Part shown: piece after piece, positions 1 through 11,300 of the stretch | How positions within the stretch are numbered: position 1 is the stretch's first letter | How the letters are laid out: each line of letters starts with the position of its first letter | Assembly: GCA_951799405.1 (NCBI GenBank) | Contig: OX637351.1 | Span: 9,704,251-9,768,250, forward strand | Direction of reading: 5' to 3' | From: Agapetus fuscipes | Taxonomy: Eukaryota > Arthropoda > Insecta > Trichoptera > Glossosomatidae | DNA: 64,000 nt | Made by a program: the position numbers and the translations under genes | Notes under the pieces: model-generated | Seen by the model: the letters and a program-made list of their open reading frames with translations, nothing else | Databases searched by the model: none | What the model was told of the DNA's origin: nothing

Positions 1-905
1 CATCGATATAAATAATATACATAGATGGAGCGCGTGAGTGTTTTCCTATACAAACGGTTGTGCCACAAAATTGTAGAAAGAAAGAGAAAGAAACATTAGA
101 AATTTTGTTATGTTTCTGTCTCTTTCTGATCTCCATGACAACATCAGGGGCCGTACTCAACATGGATTTGTAAGGACTGGATGGGCTGAGAAAGCAATCC
201 TTTGTGAATTAGAAATGCGCTACCTCACTCATCATACAAAAATCCAAATTCAGTCTATCGGTAACCTTCCAACTATTAACAGGTGTGTTTCCTAACTGGA
301 AAGAAAAATCATCAAAATACCAAGCCACAAATTTTCCAAATGCACAAACAATACGAGAAATTGTAATAAAAAGTCTGGAGTAACTTTTCACTCGTAATTA
401 CCAGTGAATATTAATATTTAAGTAAATTCAATTGATATTTTATCTGCCGATGCCTTTAGCAACAAAACAATAGCCCCGCTGTCAAACCGTCGACCATTTT
501 TAGTGATAGAGATGTGATGATGATAAAATATAGTATCTGATACCGTCACGTGAGAACATTTTTTTTTGTGAAATGTATGTATTTGAAGTGGTCTGTATTT
601 CAAAATTCAAAATTTCAATTTCTACCCTACATTTTTTGTTTCATTTAAGTATTCTTTTATATTTCAAGGAAATTGGATTAAAAAGAATATTTTTTTTACT
701 TTGTCTTCTATAGGTATTACTCCTAACATCATTGAAAAAACTTAAAATTAAAAAAATGTAATTGAAAAAATTTTCACAAGTAATTATGTAACATTAAGTA
801 AAATATTTACGTTTATGGAACAGAAGCATTAAAAAGTATCAGATATTGTCAAAACCTTTGACAACACTAAATTATGTTGTCAACGAAAATAACATCAACA
901 ATTCG
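1..905. other. AT-rich stretch without recognised features
   Basis: The only open frames here are short and carry no recognisable domain. No splice-flanked exon, tRNA-like segment or named repeat was found. The missing first exon of the ABHD gene could lie here, but nothing marks it. Confidence 0.5.
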
Positions 906-1235
906 TTGCTAAGCAATATTACCTGGGCTGGAAGTCTCATCAGGACGGTAGATAGCATGTTACCGTCGACGGTACGTTAGACTTACCTATTTGAAAGTTT
1001 GCCATAGCGCCGCTAGGTGTAAATGCGTGCATATGATTGGTCGAATAGTTCAATACCTTTCATCGGTACAATGTTAACGAGCTTTGGTAGACTCAACTGA
1101 CGGTAACGTTCGTGGTAACTACCATATTTATGGTAGCATATCAAGCAAATTGAACTGCCTGATACGCAAACGATTGGAGTAAACTAGTATCTGCAGTGAT
1201 TTGAAATATTCTTATCTACATATGTTTTTTTTTTA

Positions 1236-1474
1236 AGTACAAAATTACATTTAAGATTTATACGAGTATTAAATGTATTACCATAAGCAGACACGTATAT
1301 GTTCTCGCTTACACATGCTGCATGTGGACCTAGAATATAAAAACAAAATTTCAGATGAACATAAGAACTGCAACTTTTGCCGACTTTTCCTGAAACAGGG
1401 GTGACTTTTACAAAGTGAAACATTTTTTGACAATGTGGGTGTTCAGCCTCATATCAACCTACAAGACAAGGAAT
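1236..1474 (-). repeat. Family C SINE-like repeat
   Basis: Family C is an unnamed interspersed repeat of about 245 bp. It opens with CCTTGACTTATAGGTTGGTATG, carries the core GTTCACTTTGCCAATGTCAC, and ends in a short TTAGA-type tail after CTTTGCAACTTAGATTAGA. This minus-strand copy is diverged. No convincing polymerase III boxes were seen, so SINE is only a working label. Confidence 0.7.
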
Positions 1475-1581
1475 AAATTTTAAACTAAATAAAATTCATA
1501 AAACAATATTTAAAAAAAACAGTAAAGAAAAATAAAAACTTATAAATTAAATTAAGAAAATTAAAATGGTAAGGGTAAGGG

Positions 1582-1834
1582 TTCCTTGACTTATAGGTTG
1601 GTATGCGACTGACCACCCATGCTGTGAAAATGGTTCACTTTGCCAATGTCACCCCTGTCTCAGGGAAAGACGGCAAGAGTTGCTGGGTGTATGTCCATTT
1701 GAGATGGTTTTATGTTGTAGGTTCACATGCGGCATGTGCAAGCGCGAATTTGTATGTGTCTGGTTGTGAAAATGCATGTAATGTGAATCTCCATTGTAAC
1801 ATATCTTTGCAACTTAAGATTAGATTAGAAAATA
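1582..1834 (+). repeat. Family C SINE-like repeat
   Basis: Near full-length copy from TTCCTTGACTTATAGG to the CTTAAGATTAGATTAGA tail. Confidence 0.75.
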
Positions 1835-1837
1835 GTT

Positions 1838-2030
1838 CATTTCTTGACGTATAGGTCGGTATGAGGCTGAACCACCATAGTTCCAAAAATGGTTCACTTT
1901 GCAAATGCCACCTCTGGTTCAGAGAAGGTCGGAAAAAAATGCAGGGTTTATTTTCACGTGAGGTTTCGTTTATTTTTTACGTTCACATGCAGCATGTTAG
2001 AGAACGAACTTACACGTGTCGTCCATTAAA
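1838..2030 (+). repeat. Family C SINE-like repeat, 3' truncated
   Basis: Directly follows the previous copy in the same orientation. The core is recognisable, but the sequence breaks up after the CACATGCAGCATG segment. Confidence 0.65.
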
Positions 2031-2415
2031 ATAATTAATTTGTGAGCGTACATTAAATATGATCCCCTTGAATATCAATACAGCTTTGATCTTTGATTAT
2101 AGATTTATGATATTTATAATAGATATATATGATTATAGAACTTAGGATACCATTTTTGGATTTATTTAATTTAATTTTAATTTCATTTTGTTTTAATTAA
2201 ATTTATTCTGTTAATTTTTTATTTATTTCGTAAATTTTAATCACGAGCAAATACGCGGAAGTTCGTGTTCATGCTTCACGTGAAGTTTCTAAATAAGCGT
2301 CATAAACCCTGCAACTTAGGTTATATACGTCGAAGGCTGCTGGCATATCATAGCGGCAGATTTGGTTAACAATAATGAATGGTAGACCTAGTAGAGAAGA
2401 TACGTTGACCGTGTC

Positions 2416-2950
2416 CATACAATAAAGCCATACAAAATGGCGGCAAGGGAACAGCTGATCAATAATTCTACGTATTTCTTACAAAGTACCTAAACGTCAT
2501 TCAATTGATTTGGCGACCTATCATGACCGGTAGCTGACTGCCGAGACTTGCTTTGATAAACCTGCAGAGTGAAAATAAGAGAAGAGTATGTATGAAAAAG
2601 GTGATGAATATTGAGGAAATGAAAGTGGTTTGTAAGGACAGAAAAAAGTGGAGGCGCATCTGCGGAGGTACCGGCCACCCCTAGTGGAACGGCGGCAGGA
2701 TACAGTAACAGTAACAGTTACCTGTCGCCATACAAAAAAATATCCAAGATGGCCGCAGGTGAACAGCTGATCAATAATTCTACGTATTTCATAAAAAAGT
2801 ACCTAAACGTCACTCGGTACATTTGGCGACCTATCATTCCGGTAGCTGACATGTCAAGACTCGCATTGATACCGCTTACCGTCGTTACCTGTCCCCATAC
2901 AAAAAAAATAAACAAAATGGCCGCAGGTGAACAGCTGATTAGAGATTGAC
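2416..2950 (+). repeat. Three degenerate direct copies of a block of about 125 bp
   Basis: The motif CCATACAAAA...ATGGC(G/C)GCA(A/G)G, followed by GAACAGCTGAT, recurs at about 2416, 2727 and 2893. The first two copies extend through TTCTACGTATTTC and TTTGGCGACCTATCAT to GGTAGCTGAC. The third stops after GAACAGCTGATTAGAGATTGAC. The first two are separated by a LINE tail at 2570-2715. Confidence 0.65.
2570..2715 (+). mobile_element. LINE 3' end, RTE-like family (fragment)
   Basis: The sequence encodes the extreme C-terminus of the endonuclease/reverse-transcriptase family seen at 42104-42997: a K-K-V-M-x-x-E-E-M-K pattern, then V-C-K-D-R-K-K-W-R. It is followed by the family's conserved tail GGCCACCCCTAGTGGAACGG and a CAGTAACAGTAAC-type end. 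It is strongly 5' truncated. Confidence 0.65.
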
Positions 2951-3021
2951 AGGTGTTCATACTAATCTGAACGACAATCGGTAGGTAGGATCTACCGTTT
3001 GTGTTGAGACTGCCAGCCCTG

Positions 3022-4020
3022 CTTACATAAATTAACGACGGAGTAGAGACGCATAACGTGATAGAAAAGGACAACAACAAAAAACGTATGTTGTGCGAGC
3101 GAGACAAAACAAGGGACAAAGTCTGGCGAAATTAGATTTCAGTGACTGTATGGAACACAGTGTTTAGAACTAAATCAAATAAATAGCCTCTCCATTTAAT
3201 AGAACTCCATGGTACTCAAGCCGAAGTGAAGAAAACCTAACAAGTGACATCTGAGGCTGACGTCTCACAACATACGTTTCCCAAAATGTAAGGAAAAATA
3301 ACTTAATACGAATAAATTCAAAAAAAAAACAGTGCATTATATTTAAAGTTGTGTAGGAACTAAAAAAACTTAAACAAAAAAGACGCATTACTGACTGTAT
3401 CTTACTTTTATGTAATAGAGTATTTTTTGATAATTTTATGAATATCAGCAGATTTTTTTCTCCGTTATTTTAAAGGAGCATCTCTGAAAGTTGTCTTATA
3501 TGCTTATTTACATTTTAATATCTTTATTTCTTTTGTATTTATATCTAAATAAACCTTAAAAAATACGATTAATGCGTCTAATATAAGAAAAAAAATCTAT
3601 CGTCAAATAATGGGTATAAGTATGAAGAACTGAGTTTTTTTTTATATTTTGTGGTTTTTTACTGTATGCTTTTGTTTGTAATAATGCATCACGCGCTTAT
3701 CATGAGTTTTATTTCATTAAATTAACATACGAGTATTTCTTTTATGTGGGGAAATTTGAAAATTTGATGGAACTGTCAGGCTATCTTCGCATGATATTCG
3801 TCTTCAATTTAAATGTAGGTACCTCGATGTTTCCTTGCCGACGCTTGGTAAACAACTGATTGCAAATGGGGCATACACTATCATTTAGGGCAACCATGAT
3901 GTGGCTCGGATATATACGCTAATGCTCCATCTATATATTTTATTTAAATCAATGCCATGAACTAAAATAGTCATAAATGCAGTTGGATACAAAAAGGAGA
4001 GAAATATCTTATAAAGCTCA
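3022..4020. other. AT-rich interval, nothing recognised
   Basis: Only short, low-complexity open frames are present. No known repeat family of this window is visible between the inverted-end element and the SINE at 4036. Confidence 0.5.
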
Positions 4021-4035
4021 ATGGTGTTCGTTGAT

Positions 4036-4568
4036 GACCTGTCTATAGCTCAGTTGGTAGAGTGCTTGCATTCCATGCCGAGAGCCCGGGTTCGAATCCC
4101 ACCACCGGGGGCCGGAAAGAATTTTCCGTTTCGGTGTTTATTCTATAATCTAAGCTGCAAAGATATGTTAACATTTAGGGCTCATATTAAATGCATGCCC
4201 ACAGACAGGCACATGTAGGTTTGCGCCTACAAATGCTGCATGCGTGCATACAAATAAACAAACATAAACCTTGCAACTCCTGCCGCTTTTCCCTGAAACC
4301 GGGGTGACATTGGCAAAAGTGAACCGATTTTACAGCACGGGGGTCAGCCTCATCCCAACCTATCAGTCAAGGAGCCCCAAACCCCAAAATAAAATACCGG
4401 CAAGGCTTACTCAGCTTTCGCAAGAAATGAGTGCCAGCCCCCTCGGGTGCTGGAAAATCCCAACTTCAACAAAACTGGCCCCCTTACCGTAAAAACAAAT
4501 AGGTTCAACTCGCCACATGCGACTCCTTCGGGGATAACGCAGCAAGAAGTTGCACTATGTGTGTAGCT
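4036..4568 (+). mobile_element. Family A tRNA-derived SINE, split by a family C copy
   Basis: The head resembles a tRNA with an A box (TAGCTCAGTTGG) and a B box (GGTTCGAATCC), and the body runs through CCGTTTCGGTGTTTATT. A family C repeat on the opposite strand occupies about 4139-4374. The SINE then resumes at CCCCAAAATAAAATACCGG and ends near GTGTAGCTTAGTTG. Intact copies elsewhere (34626-34949, 57973-58301) lack the interruption. Confidence 0.8.
4139..4374 (-). repeat. Family C repeat nested in a family A SINE
   Basis: Minus-strand copy reading from the TTAGATTATAGA tail side to the CTTGACTGATAGGTTGGGATG head. It interrupts the SINE body right after TTTATT. Confidence 0.75.
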
Positions 4569-4763
4569 TAGTTGTGTTTAACCTTGCACCTCTCAGCAAG
4601 TTTTACCTTGCAATGGAAATAAATCTAAAAATACACTTGCATGGGACTGCGGTCCTTAGCAACCATTGACAAACTGTTTGCCTTTCCCTAGCAACCACTT
4701 AGTCCATTGACAGAAGGGCGTGGGTGAAGAGAGTATTGAATATAATAATATTTTTTCCGGGTT

Positions 4764-4955
4764 GTGTGCCAATGTCACCCCTGTGTCAAGGAAGGTCGGC
4801 AAAAGTTGTAGGGCTTATGTTCATTTGAGGTTTGGATTTTATTGGTAAGTACACATTCAGCATTTGTAAACGCGAACTACACATGTTTGTTTGTGGGCAT
4901 GCATTTGAGAGCTTTAAATGAATATATCCTTGCAACTTAGATTATAGATTATAGT
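4764..4955 (+). repeat. Family C repeat
   Basis: Begins at GTGCCAATGTCACCCCTG and runs to TGCAACTTAGATTATAGATTATAG. The 5' leader is missing. Confidence 0.7.
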
Positions 4956-4957
4956 GT

Positions 4958-5160
4958 AGCCGTGTCTGGTTGCAATGGGCGAAACTGTTCGGAGAAAAAC
5001 AAGGCTACACAGCCCGGAAAAAGTTATTATTATGTCAGCTACCGGCCACAAAAGCTTCATTATCATCATCATCATCATCATTAGCACGACAACTTAGGTG
5101 GGTCTTGCCCTCCCTCAGCAACCGCTGCCAGCGCTGTCTATCCAACGTCTTCCTCGAAAG
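4958..5160 (+). repeat. Half of a snap-back repeat plus a (TCA)n-headed repeat
   Basis: 4958-5025 matches one arm of the hairpin element at 30468-30588 (GTAGCCGTG...TCTGGTTG, GGGCGAAACTGT). 5056-5160 is an ATC microsatellite followed by GGTGGGTCTTGCCCTCCCTC. That second block recurs at 24655-24760. Confidence 0.6.
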
Positions 5161-5313
5161 CTTCAATGTAGAGTAATGATTGTTGAAAGAAGTATGTGCA
5201 AGGACAAAACAAGCAACATGTGTGGAGGTGCTGGCCACTCCTAGCATAATGTCTGAATAGCAGGTTTTGTTGAATATCAGTATGTTAGCTAAAGTGCATG
5301 TTCTTGATTGCAG

Positions 5314-5393
5314 CGGCTGGGTGCCAGAGTGGATGAGCTGGAACAAGTCCTCAGCCAGTATGCTCCGCGCCGCAGAGAAACAGATCCTGGCCT
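5314..5393 (+). CDS. ABHD exon, first one visible
   Basis: Acceptor TTGATTGCAG, donor CCT|GTGAGT. It encodes G-W-V-P-E-W-M-S-W through A-A-E-K-Q-I-L-A, the N-terminal block typical of ABHD4/5. It enters needing one base from the unseen upstream exon and leaves after the first base of a Cys codon. Confidence 0.88.
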
Positions 5394-8300
5394 GTGAGTA
5401 ACATACATCGTCCTCAACAGGGGGGGGGAGGGTCCAAATAACACAATGCCTTCCTTTCCAGAGAGGAGGGTCTACTGGGTTAATTGAGTAATAACATAGA
5501 GGAGCAGAAACTAAATTACTGCATTGATTCCTTGATTTATAGGTTGGTATGAGGCTTACCACCCATACTGTGAAAAATGTTTCACTTTGCCAATGTCACC
5601 CCTGTTTCAGGGAAGGTCGGCAAGAGTTGCAGGGCTTATGTTCATTTGAGATTGGGTTTTTTATACTGTAGGTCCACATGCCGCATGTGTGAGCGTGAAA
5701 TTATGCGTGTTTGCTTGTGAGAATGCATTTAATATGAATCTCAAATGATACATATCTTTGCAGCTTAGATTTAGACTTAGATTTCAAACCCAAAATAAAA
5801 TACCGGCAAGGCTTCTGATCCAGCCATTTGAGGAGTTGGGAAACCCCCACTTCAAATGAAAAGTGGTTTGTGTAAGACTGGGTCCCTTATCTGTAAGAAA
5901 AATAGGTTTCACATGCCACATGCGACCCCCTTGGGGTCAACGCAGTAATGAGAAGTTGTTCTATATTTGCAGCTCAATTACGTTTAAGTGATGATACCGA
6001 TGTATGTAAATGGGAGTTTTTCTTCATTGACTAAAGAAATAAATAATCATGGCTGACCACCCCCATACTGTAAAAATTGGTTCACTATGCCGATGTCACT
6101 CCTGATTCAGGGAAGGTCTGCAAAGTTGCAGGATTTGTGTTCATTTGAGGTTTTGATTTTATTTGTAAGCACACATGCAGTATTTTTTAGTGCGAACTTA
6201 CACGTGCCTGTTCGTGGGCTTGCATTCAATATGAATTTTAAAGTTAGTATACCTTTGCAACTTAGATTATGACATAACATGTGTGATGTCATCTGTGAGT
6301 TGCAACTCATCTTGCACAATAGTTCTTCATATTGCACGCTATGGGGAAGTAAAAACTTAGATCCTCCATGTTTTTGCAATGTCATGGTATCATTATGTAC
6401 AAGTCACACACGGCTACACAGTATTGGGTAACCCAGGTGTACTCACTAATCAGCAGTACAGTAATCATATCGACGGTTAGAAGGAAGTAGGGCATAAGCG
6501 ACGTTTTGGTCGAAAAAGAGTTATGAATGCTATCCTACTTAAAAATTTCCGTACTTTCTAAAGCTCTCACTCCCATAGCTCTACAATGACTTTTTTGTTG
6601 TTTATGCCCAAGCAAAAAACTGCATTTTTGAAGTATGGTTTTGGTGTAACCGACAATATTTTGGCCTTTTTTATCTAAGGCGCTTGTGACATAAAAAATC
6701 ATTAAACCACATTAATAGAAATGCCAATAAATACCTTTTTTTGAAAAGTTTTAGCGGAAACATTGTAGAACTCCATTTTAATTATTAAAAAATGATAAAA
6801 AACTTTGTTTAGTTCTACTTTATTTATTTTTATTTAGTTATAAACAAAAATAACGAGTTGTGACCGGTTTCGGCCTCTTGGCCATCCTCAGAGAAACTGA
6901 AATCTTAAAATAATGGGAGACTATATAAAGCAAAATTAATATTATACACACAGTAGAATTAGAAGAAATATGAAAAATTATAAAGAATACCTTTGTGAAT
7001 TTATCAAAATGTATACTAAGAACAATATGGACAAAAACAAATAGTTAAGTGAAGAGTAGGAAATTTACTAAGAATAAATTTAAGTAAATTTAACCCTTAA
7101 CAAGGAACAATACAAAATTATGAACAATTATAAAGTAAATTTATTTACCAATACTAAAAAATGACAAGTGTAAGATAATGTTCTGAGAAATGAACCATTA
7201 AGAAGATTAAACAAAAAAGAAGTAATGTATGTTTTTATGTGAATTTCCAAAGAAAGCTAAAGTGAAAAGAAAGCTAAAGTGAGTGTACCAAATCAAATAC
7301 AAAGAGAGAAAAAAACAATAAATCAATAAAAGCAATCCAAGTGTAATCTGTCAGGATCAAACAATCAAAATTAAGTAAAAAAAGGGGGTGTGCGAATTTT
7401 TTTTTTCCAGAAACAACCATGTACCAAGAATTTTCAACATATTGAGATTTAAAGAACAAGAAGGATGGATACCCATATTTACTAAATTAAGAAACAAATT
7501 AATTACAACTAATCAGAGTAATCCATTAGTTTATTTACTCGAATTGAAGACAGGTAAGGTATTGATCAATGGAGTGAATGGAGGGATTTGGTTATTTATA
7601 ATGTTATCACCCAATTTTATAGCTTTTAGAATTTCGATAGCTTCTAATCTATTTAGGGTAGCCATTATTTGACAAATGCAGAAAAACGGTGTCTTCACTG
7701 ACAAAAGTGTGGTCATGTTCTAAACAATGGTTTGCCATTTCTGAGAAGATGGTTCTGTTTTTGAACGACAGTTTGTGTTCTCCGATTCTTTTCAGGAATG
7801 TTCTACCTGTCTTACCAATATAGGACGCATCACAGTCTCCACACCTCAGTTTCTCTGAGGATGGCCAAGAGGCCGAAACCGGTCACAACTCGTTATTTTT
7901 GTTTATAACTAAATAAAAATAAATAAAGTAGAACTAAACAAAGTTTTTTATCATTTTTTAATAAATAAATACCTTTATTTTTTTAAATTCTAACACTGTT
8001 TTGATTTTAACAATATGATAAAAGATAACAAAGTTATGCCCAATTTTCTGCAATCTCAAACTTTAAACTGCTCTCCTGAACAATTTATTTGTTGTCGCTT
8101 ATGCCTTATTACCTTTTAACCGTCTATATGGCTCACTATGGTGATGATGATGATGCCTCTGTACTCTGCGTTTATCTAAATATACGATAATCATCTGACA
8201 TTGACAATAAAATTACTCACTCATAATATGTAATCATAAAAATGGAAAAGTAGCTGTTACTCTGTTGTCTTTTCACTGGAAGTAGCCATAGCTATTTATA

Positions 8301-11300
8301 ATATAAGCTTAACAACATACTAAAATTTTAACACACTCATAATTGTGAGTACTTTCTTACTTGTATTTTTCATTCTCTCGCCATTTTCAATAATCTATGT
8401 TTAAATTTCATCATTTGTGTCTGTGTCATGACTCAGCACAAATTTTAATGGACATATTTTTTTTTAAAAACAGGTTGTAAAATAAAGCATTTTCTGCATC
8501 AACTATTGGCAATACTGAATCCAGTTTCTGTTCATGTCACTTTGATTAACACAAATTAGACAGATTCACATAATATTTCAATTTAAATTCTGATAAAGAT
8601 TACTGACCAACACACCAACGTGACTTTGACTTCTACACAAATGTGCCTGTAACTATCCCTTCATGGAATGGACTCACTTCTGTGATTTGTTTGTCACAAA
8701 ATCCAATCCGATATCTTGACCTTAAGGCCCCTTACGCACTTACGTCCATAAATTACGTCATCGATTTTGGCCGTTTTTCGACCCCCCCCCCCCCCTTACA
8801 ATCATCCTATAGTCATTATCTAATGACCCTCCCCTCCCCCCTCTCTTGCTGTAATAATGGATGAGCTTAATAATTAATAATGTTATATAACTTACATAAT
8901 ATTTTGTATATTTTGTAGAAATTGGTATTTACAAGAACGACACCCCTGAATGCCAATGTAGAAATTGGTATTTACAAGTATTTTGGTATTTTGTAGAAAT
9001 TGGTATTTACAAGAACGACACCCCAAGAATGCCAATGTCACCCCTGTTTCAGGGAATATCGGCAAGAGTTGCAGGGCTTATGTTCATTTGAGTTTGGATT
9101 TTATTTGTAAGTACACAATCAACATTTGTAAGCGCGAACTACACGTGTTTGTTTGTGGGCATACATCTGAGAGCTTTGAATGAATATATCCTTGCAACTT
9201 AGATTATAGATTAGATTATAGACGTCACTTTTGGTACTCGTACATCATTTGCCATCATCCGCAGACCAGACTCCCCCCCCTTAATGCGAATGACGTAATA
9301 TATGGACAGCCCCTTAGCAGCTGGCCGCTTAGGCGGTTTGGCGGTATATGGTGGTTCTAGTGGGTACGATCACCAGCGGTTGCATACTAAATTGGAAAAG
9401 CGGCAGAAAGGGGGCTAAGGTTCCCCCTTTCGTTTTGAGGAACATCTTCTTCTTCCTCTTTTTATGCCACTTCTATCGAAAATTGGTGATCTAAATCTAA
9501 GTTGCAAAGATATGTATCGTTTGAAATTCATATTAAATGCATTCCCACAAGCAGACATGCATAATTTCGCACTCACACATGCCGAATGTGGACCTACAAT
9601 ATAAAAACCCAATCTGAAATGATCATAAGCCCTGCAACTCTTGCCGACCTTCCCTGAAACAGGAGTGACATTGGCAAAGTGAACCATCACTTTACAGTAT
9701 GGGTGGTCAGCCTCATACCAACCTATAAGTCAAGGAAATCATCATGCCTATTTTGACTTTGGATGCTGCGGCTCGAAACAGGCACTTAGTGCTTCTGCCG
9801 AACCACTGTTGCAGGTTTTTCAGCCACGGTCTGAACCATATTTTGAATTGGTTCCTTGACTTATAGGTTGGTATGTGGCTGACCACCTATGTTGTAGAAA
9901 ATTGTTCACTTTGTCAATGTCACCCTGCTTGAGGAAGGTCGGCAAGAGTTGCAGGGTGTACGTCCATTTGAGAATTGGGTTTTTATAGTGTAATTTCACA
10001 TTCGGCATGTGCAAGCGAGAACTTGTACGTGTCTGCTTGTGAGAATGCATATAATGCGAATCCTTAATGTTACATATCTTTGCAACTTAGATTAGATTGG
10101 AATAAATAAATTTGAAAAAGCACAACCTTCCATTTACAAGTCTGAAGCGTTACCACTAGACTACGGACTAGTCCTGTAATACAAATAAAATAAATTGTGT
10201 GCTTCCAGGTCTGAAGACGGCGTACCGAGGCTGGTACGTAGACATTGGCGGGGTGGTGGGCAAGGCGGACAAGATCTGGACCATCAGCCTGCACGAGGAG
10301 AGCACGCGCACCCCACTGCTGATGCTGCACGGCCTGGGCGCCGGGGTGGCCATGTGGGTGATGAACCTGGACACCCTGGCCAAGGACAGGCCCGTCTATG
10401 CCATAGATCTGCTAGGTAACTGTCACTAGGGTTGGCCATGTGGGTGATGAACCAGGACACCCTGGTCAAGGACTGGCCCGTCTACGCCATAGATCTGCTA
10501 GGTACCTGTCACTAGGGTTGGCCATGTGGGTGATGAACCTGGACACCCTGGCCAAGGACAGGCCCGTCTACGCCATAGATCTGCTAGGTAACTGTCACTA
10601 GGGGTGGCCATGTGGGTGATGAACCTGGACACCCTGGCCAAGGACAGGCCCGTCCACGCCATAGATCTGCTAGGTAACTGTCACTAGGGGTGGCCATGTG
10701 GGTGATGAACCTGGACACCCTGGCCAAGGACAGGCCAGTCTACGCCATAGATCTGATCTGCTAGTTAACTGTCACTAGGGGTGGCCATGTGGGTGATGAA
10801 CCTAGAGCTAGAACTAAAAAAACTAAACTACTTAGCGCCCTTGGAGTGACATTGAGTTATGAAACGGCGCTGATAAAGAAATCATCATCATCATCATATA
10901 CAGAGAACTTAGGTTTTAGAAAGCTCACTCTTGAGTAACACTTTTTTTTTTAATTTAATGCTATTCACCAACCTTTTTTACCTGGCCAGAATCGGGTATT
11001 TAAATCATTAGTAAATTATACATTGATTTATATTTTTAATGGTTTATTAATCAAAAACTCATCACCCAATGACATTTGATCCAGGGTCAAAGTTGCGCTT
11101 GTTTTAAAATCTCCAATTAGATTCGCAACCCTTTATCCGCTTATCTATAGTGCCGACACATTTTAAAGATCCTTTGCATTTGCAGGTTTTGGCCGCAGCT
11201 CCCGCCCCGCGTTCAGTTCCGACGCCAAGGTCGCCGAGATGCAGCTGGTCAACTCTGTGGAGGAGTGGCGGCGGGAGATGAACATAGAGAAGCTGATCCT

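Larger units (their letters stand above)
923..3021. mobile_element. Possible DNA transposon remnant with inverted ends, filled by other repeats
   Basis: The left end reads GGGCTGGAAGTCTCATCA and the right end is its near inverse (TGAGACTGCCAGCCCT). Both continue into a GACGGTAG / CTACCGT block. The CAGGGCTGG-like start resembles hAT termini, but no clear 8 bp target duplication is visible, so the superfamily is open. Inside lie three family C repeats, a LINE tail and a triplicated block. A further end of the same family is at 12311-12350. Confidence 0.45.
6784..7965 (-). mobile_element. Penelope-like element remnant with inverted flanking copies
   Basis: Arms of about 117 bp at 6784-6899 and 7842-7962 are inverse copies of each other. 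On the minus strand from 7850 down to about 7650 is an open segment with C-G-D-C-D-A-S-Y-I-G-K-T-G-R-T-F, then R-I-G-E-H. This is the GIY-YIG endonuclease pattern found in Penelope-like elements; it ends at a stop after N-G-Y-P-K. The reverse transcriptase region is not recognisable. Each arm holds a hammerhead-like motif. Inverted terminal copies are known for this class. Confidence 0.75.
6472..8124. mobile_element. Terminal-inverted-repeat element split by a Penelope-like insertion
   Basis: The ends are inverse: GACGGTTAGAAGGAAGTAGG, then GGCATAAGCGAC on the left; GTCGCTTATGCC, then TTTTAACCGTC on the right. The same element, unsplit and in opposite orientation, is at 14453-14777. Comparing the two shows that about 1.2 kb (6770-7975) was inserted here. 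No coding capacity remains, so it is a MITE-type element. Confidence 0.8.

Noticed and set aside
4036..4110. tRNA gene (also at 34626, 45376, 58230, 47360, 37302)
   Set aside because: A and B boxes are present, but each is followed by a shared SINE body and the acceptor stems do not pair, so these are SINE heads.
5035..5562. 175-codon minus-strand open frame
   Set aside because: Runs antisense across an ABHD exon and two repeats, with a run of Asp from an ATC microsatellite; no domain.
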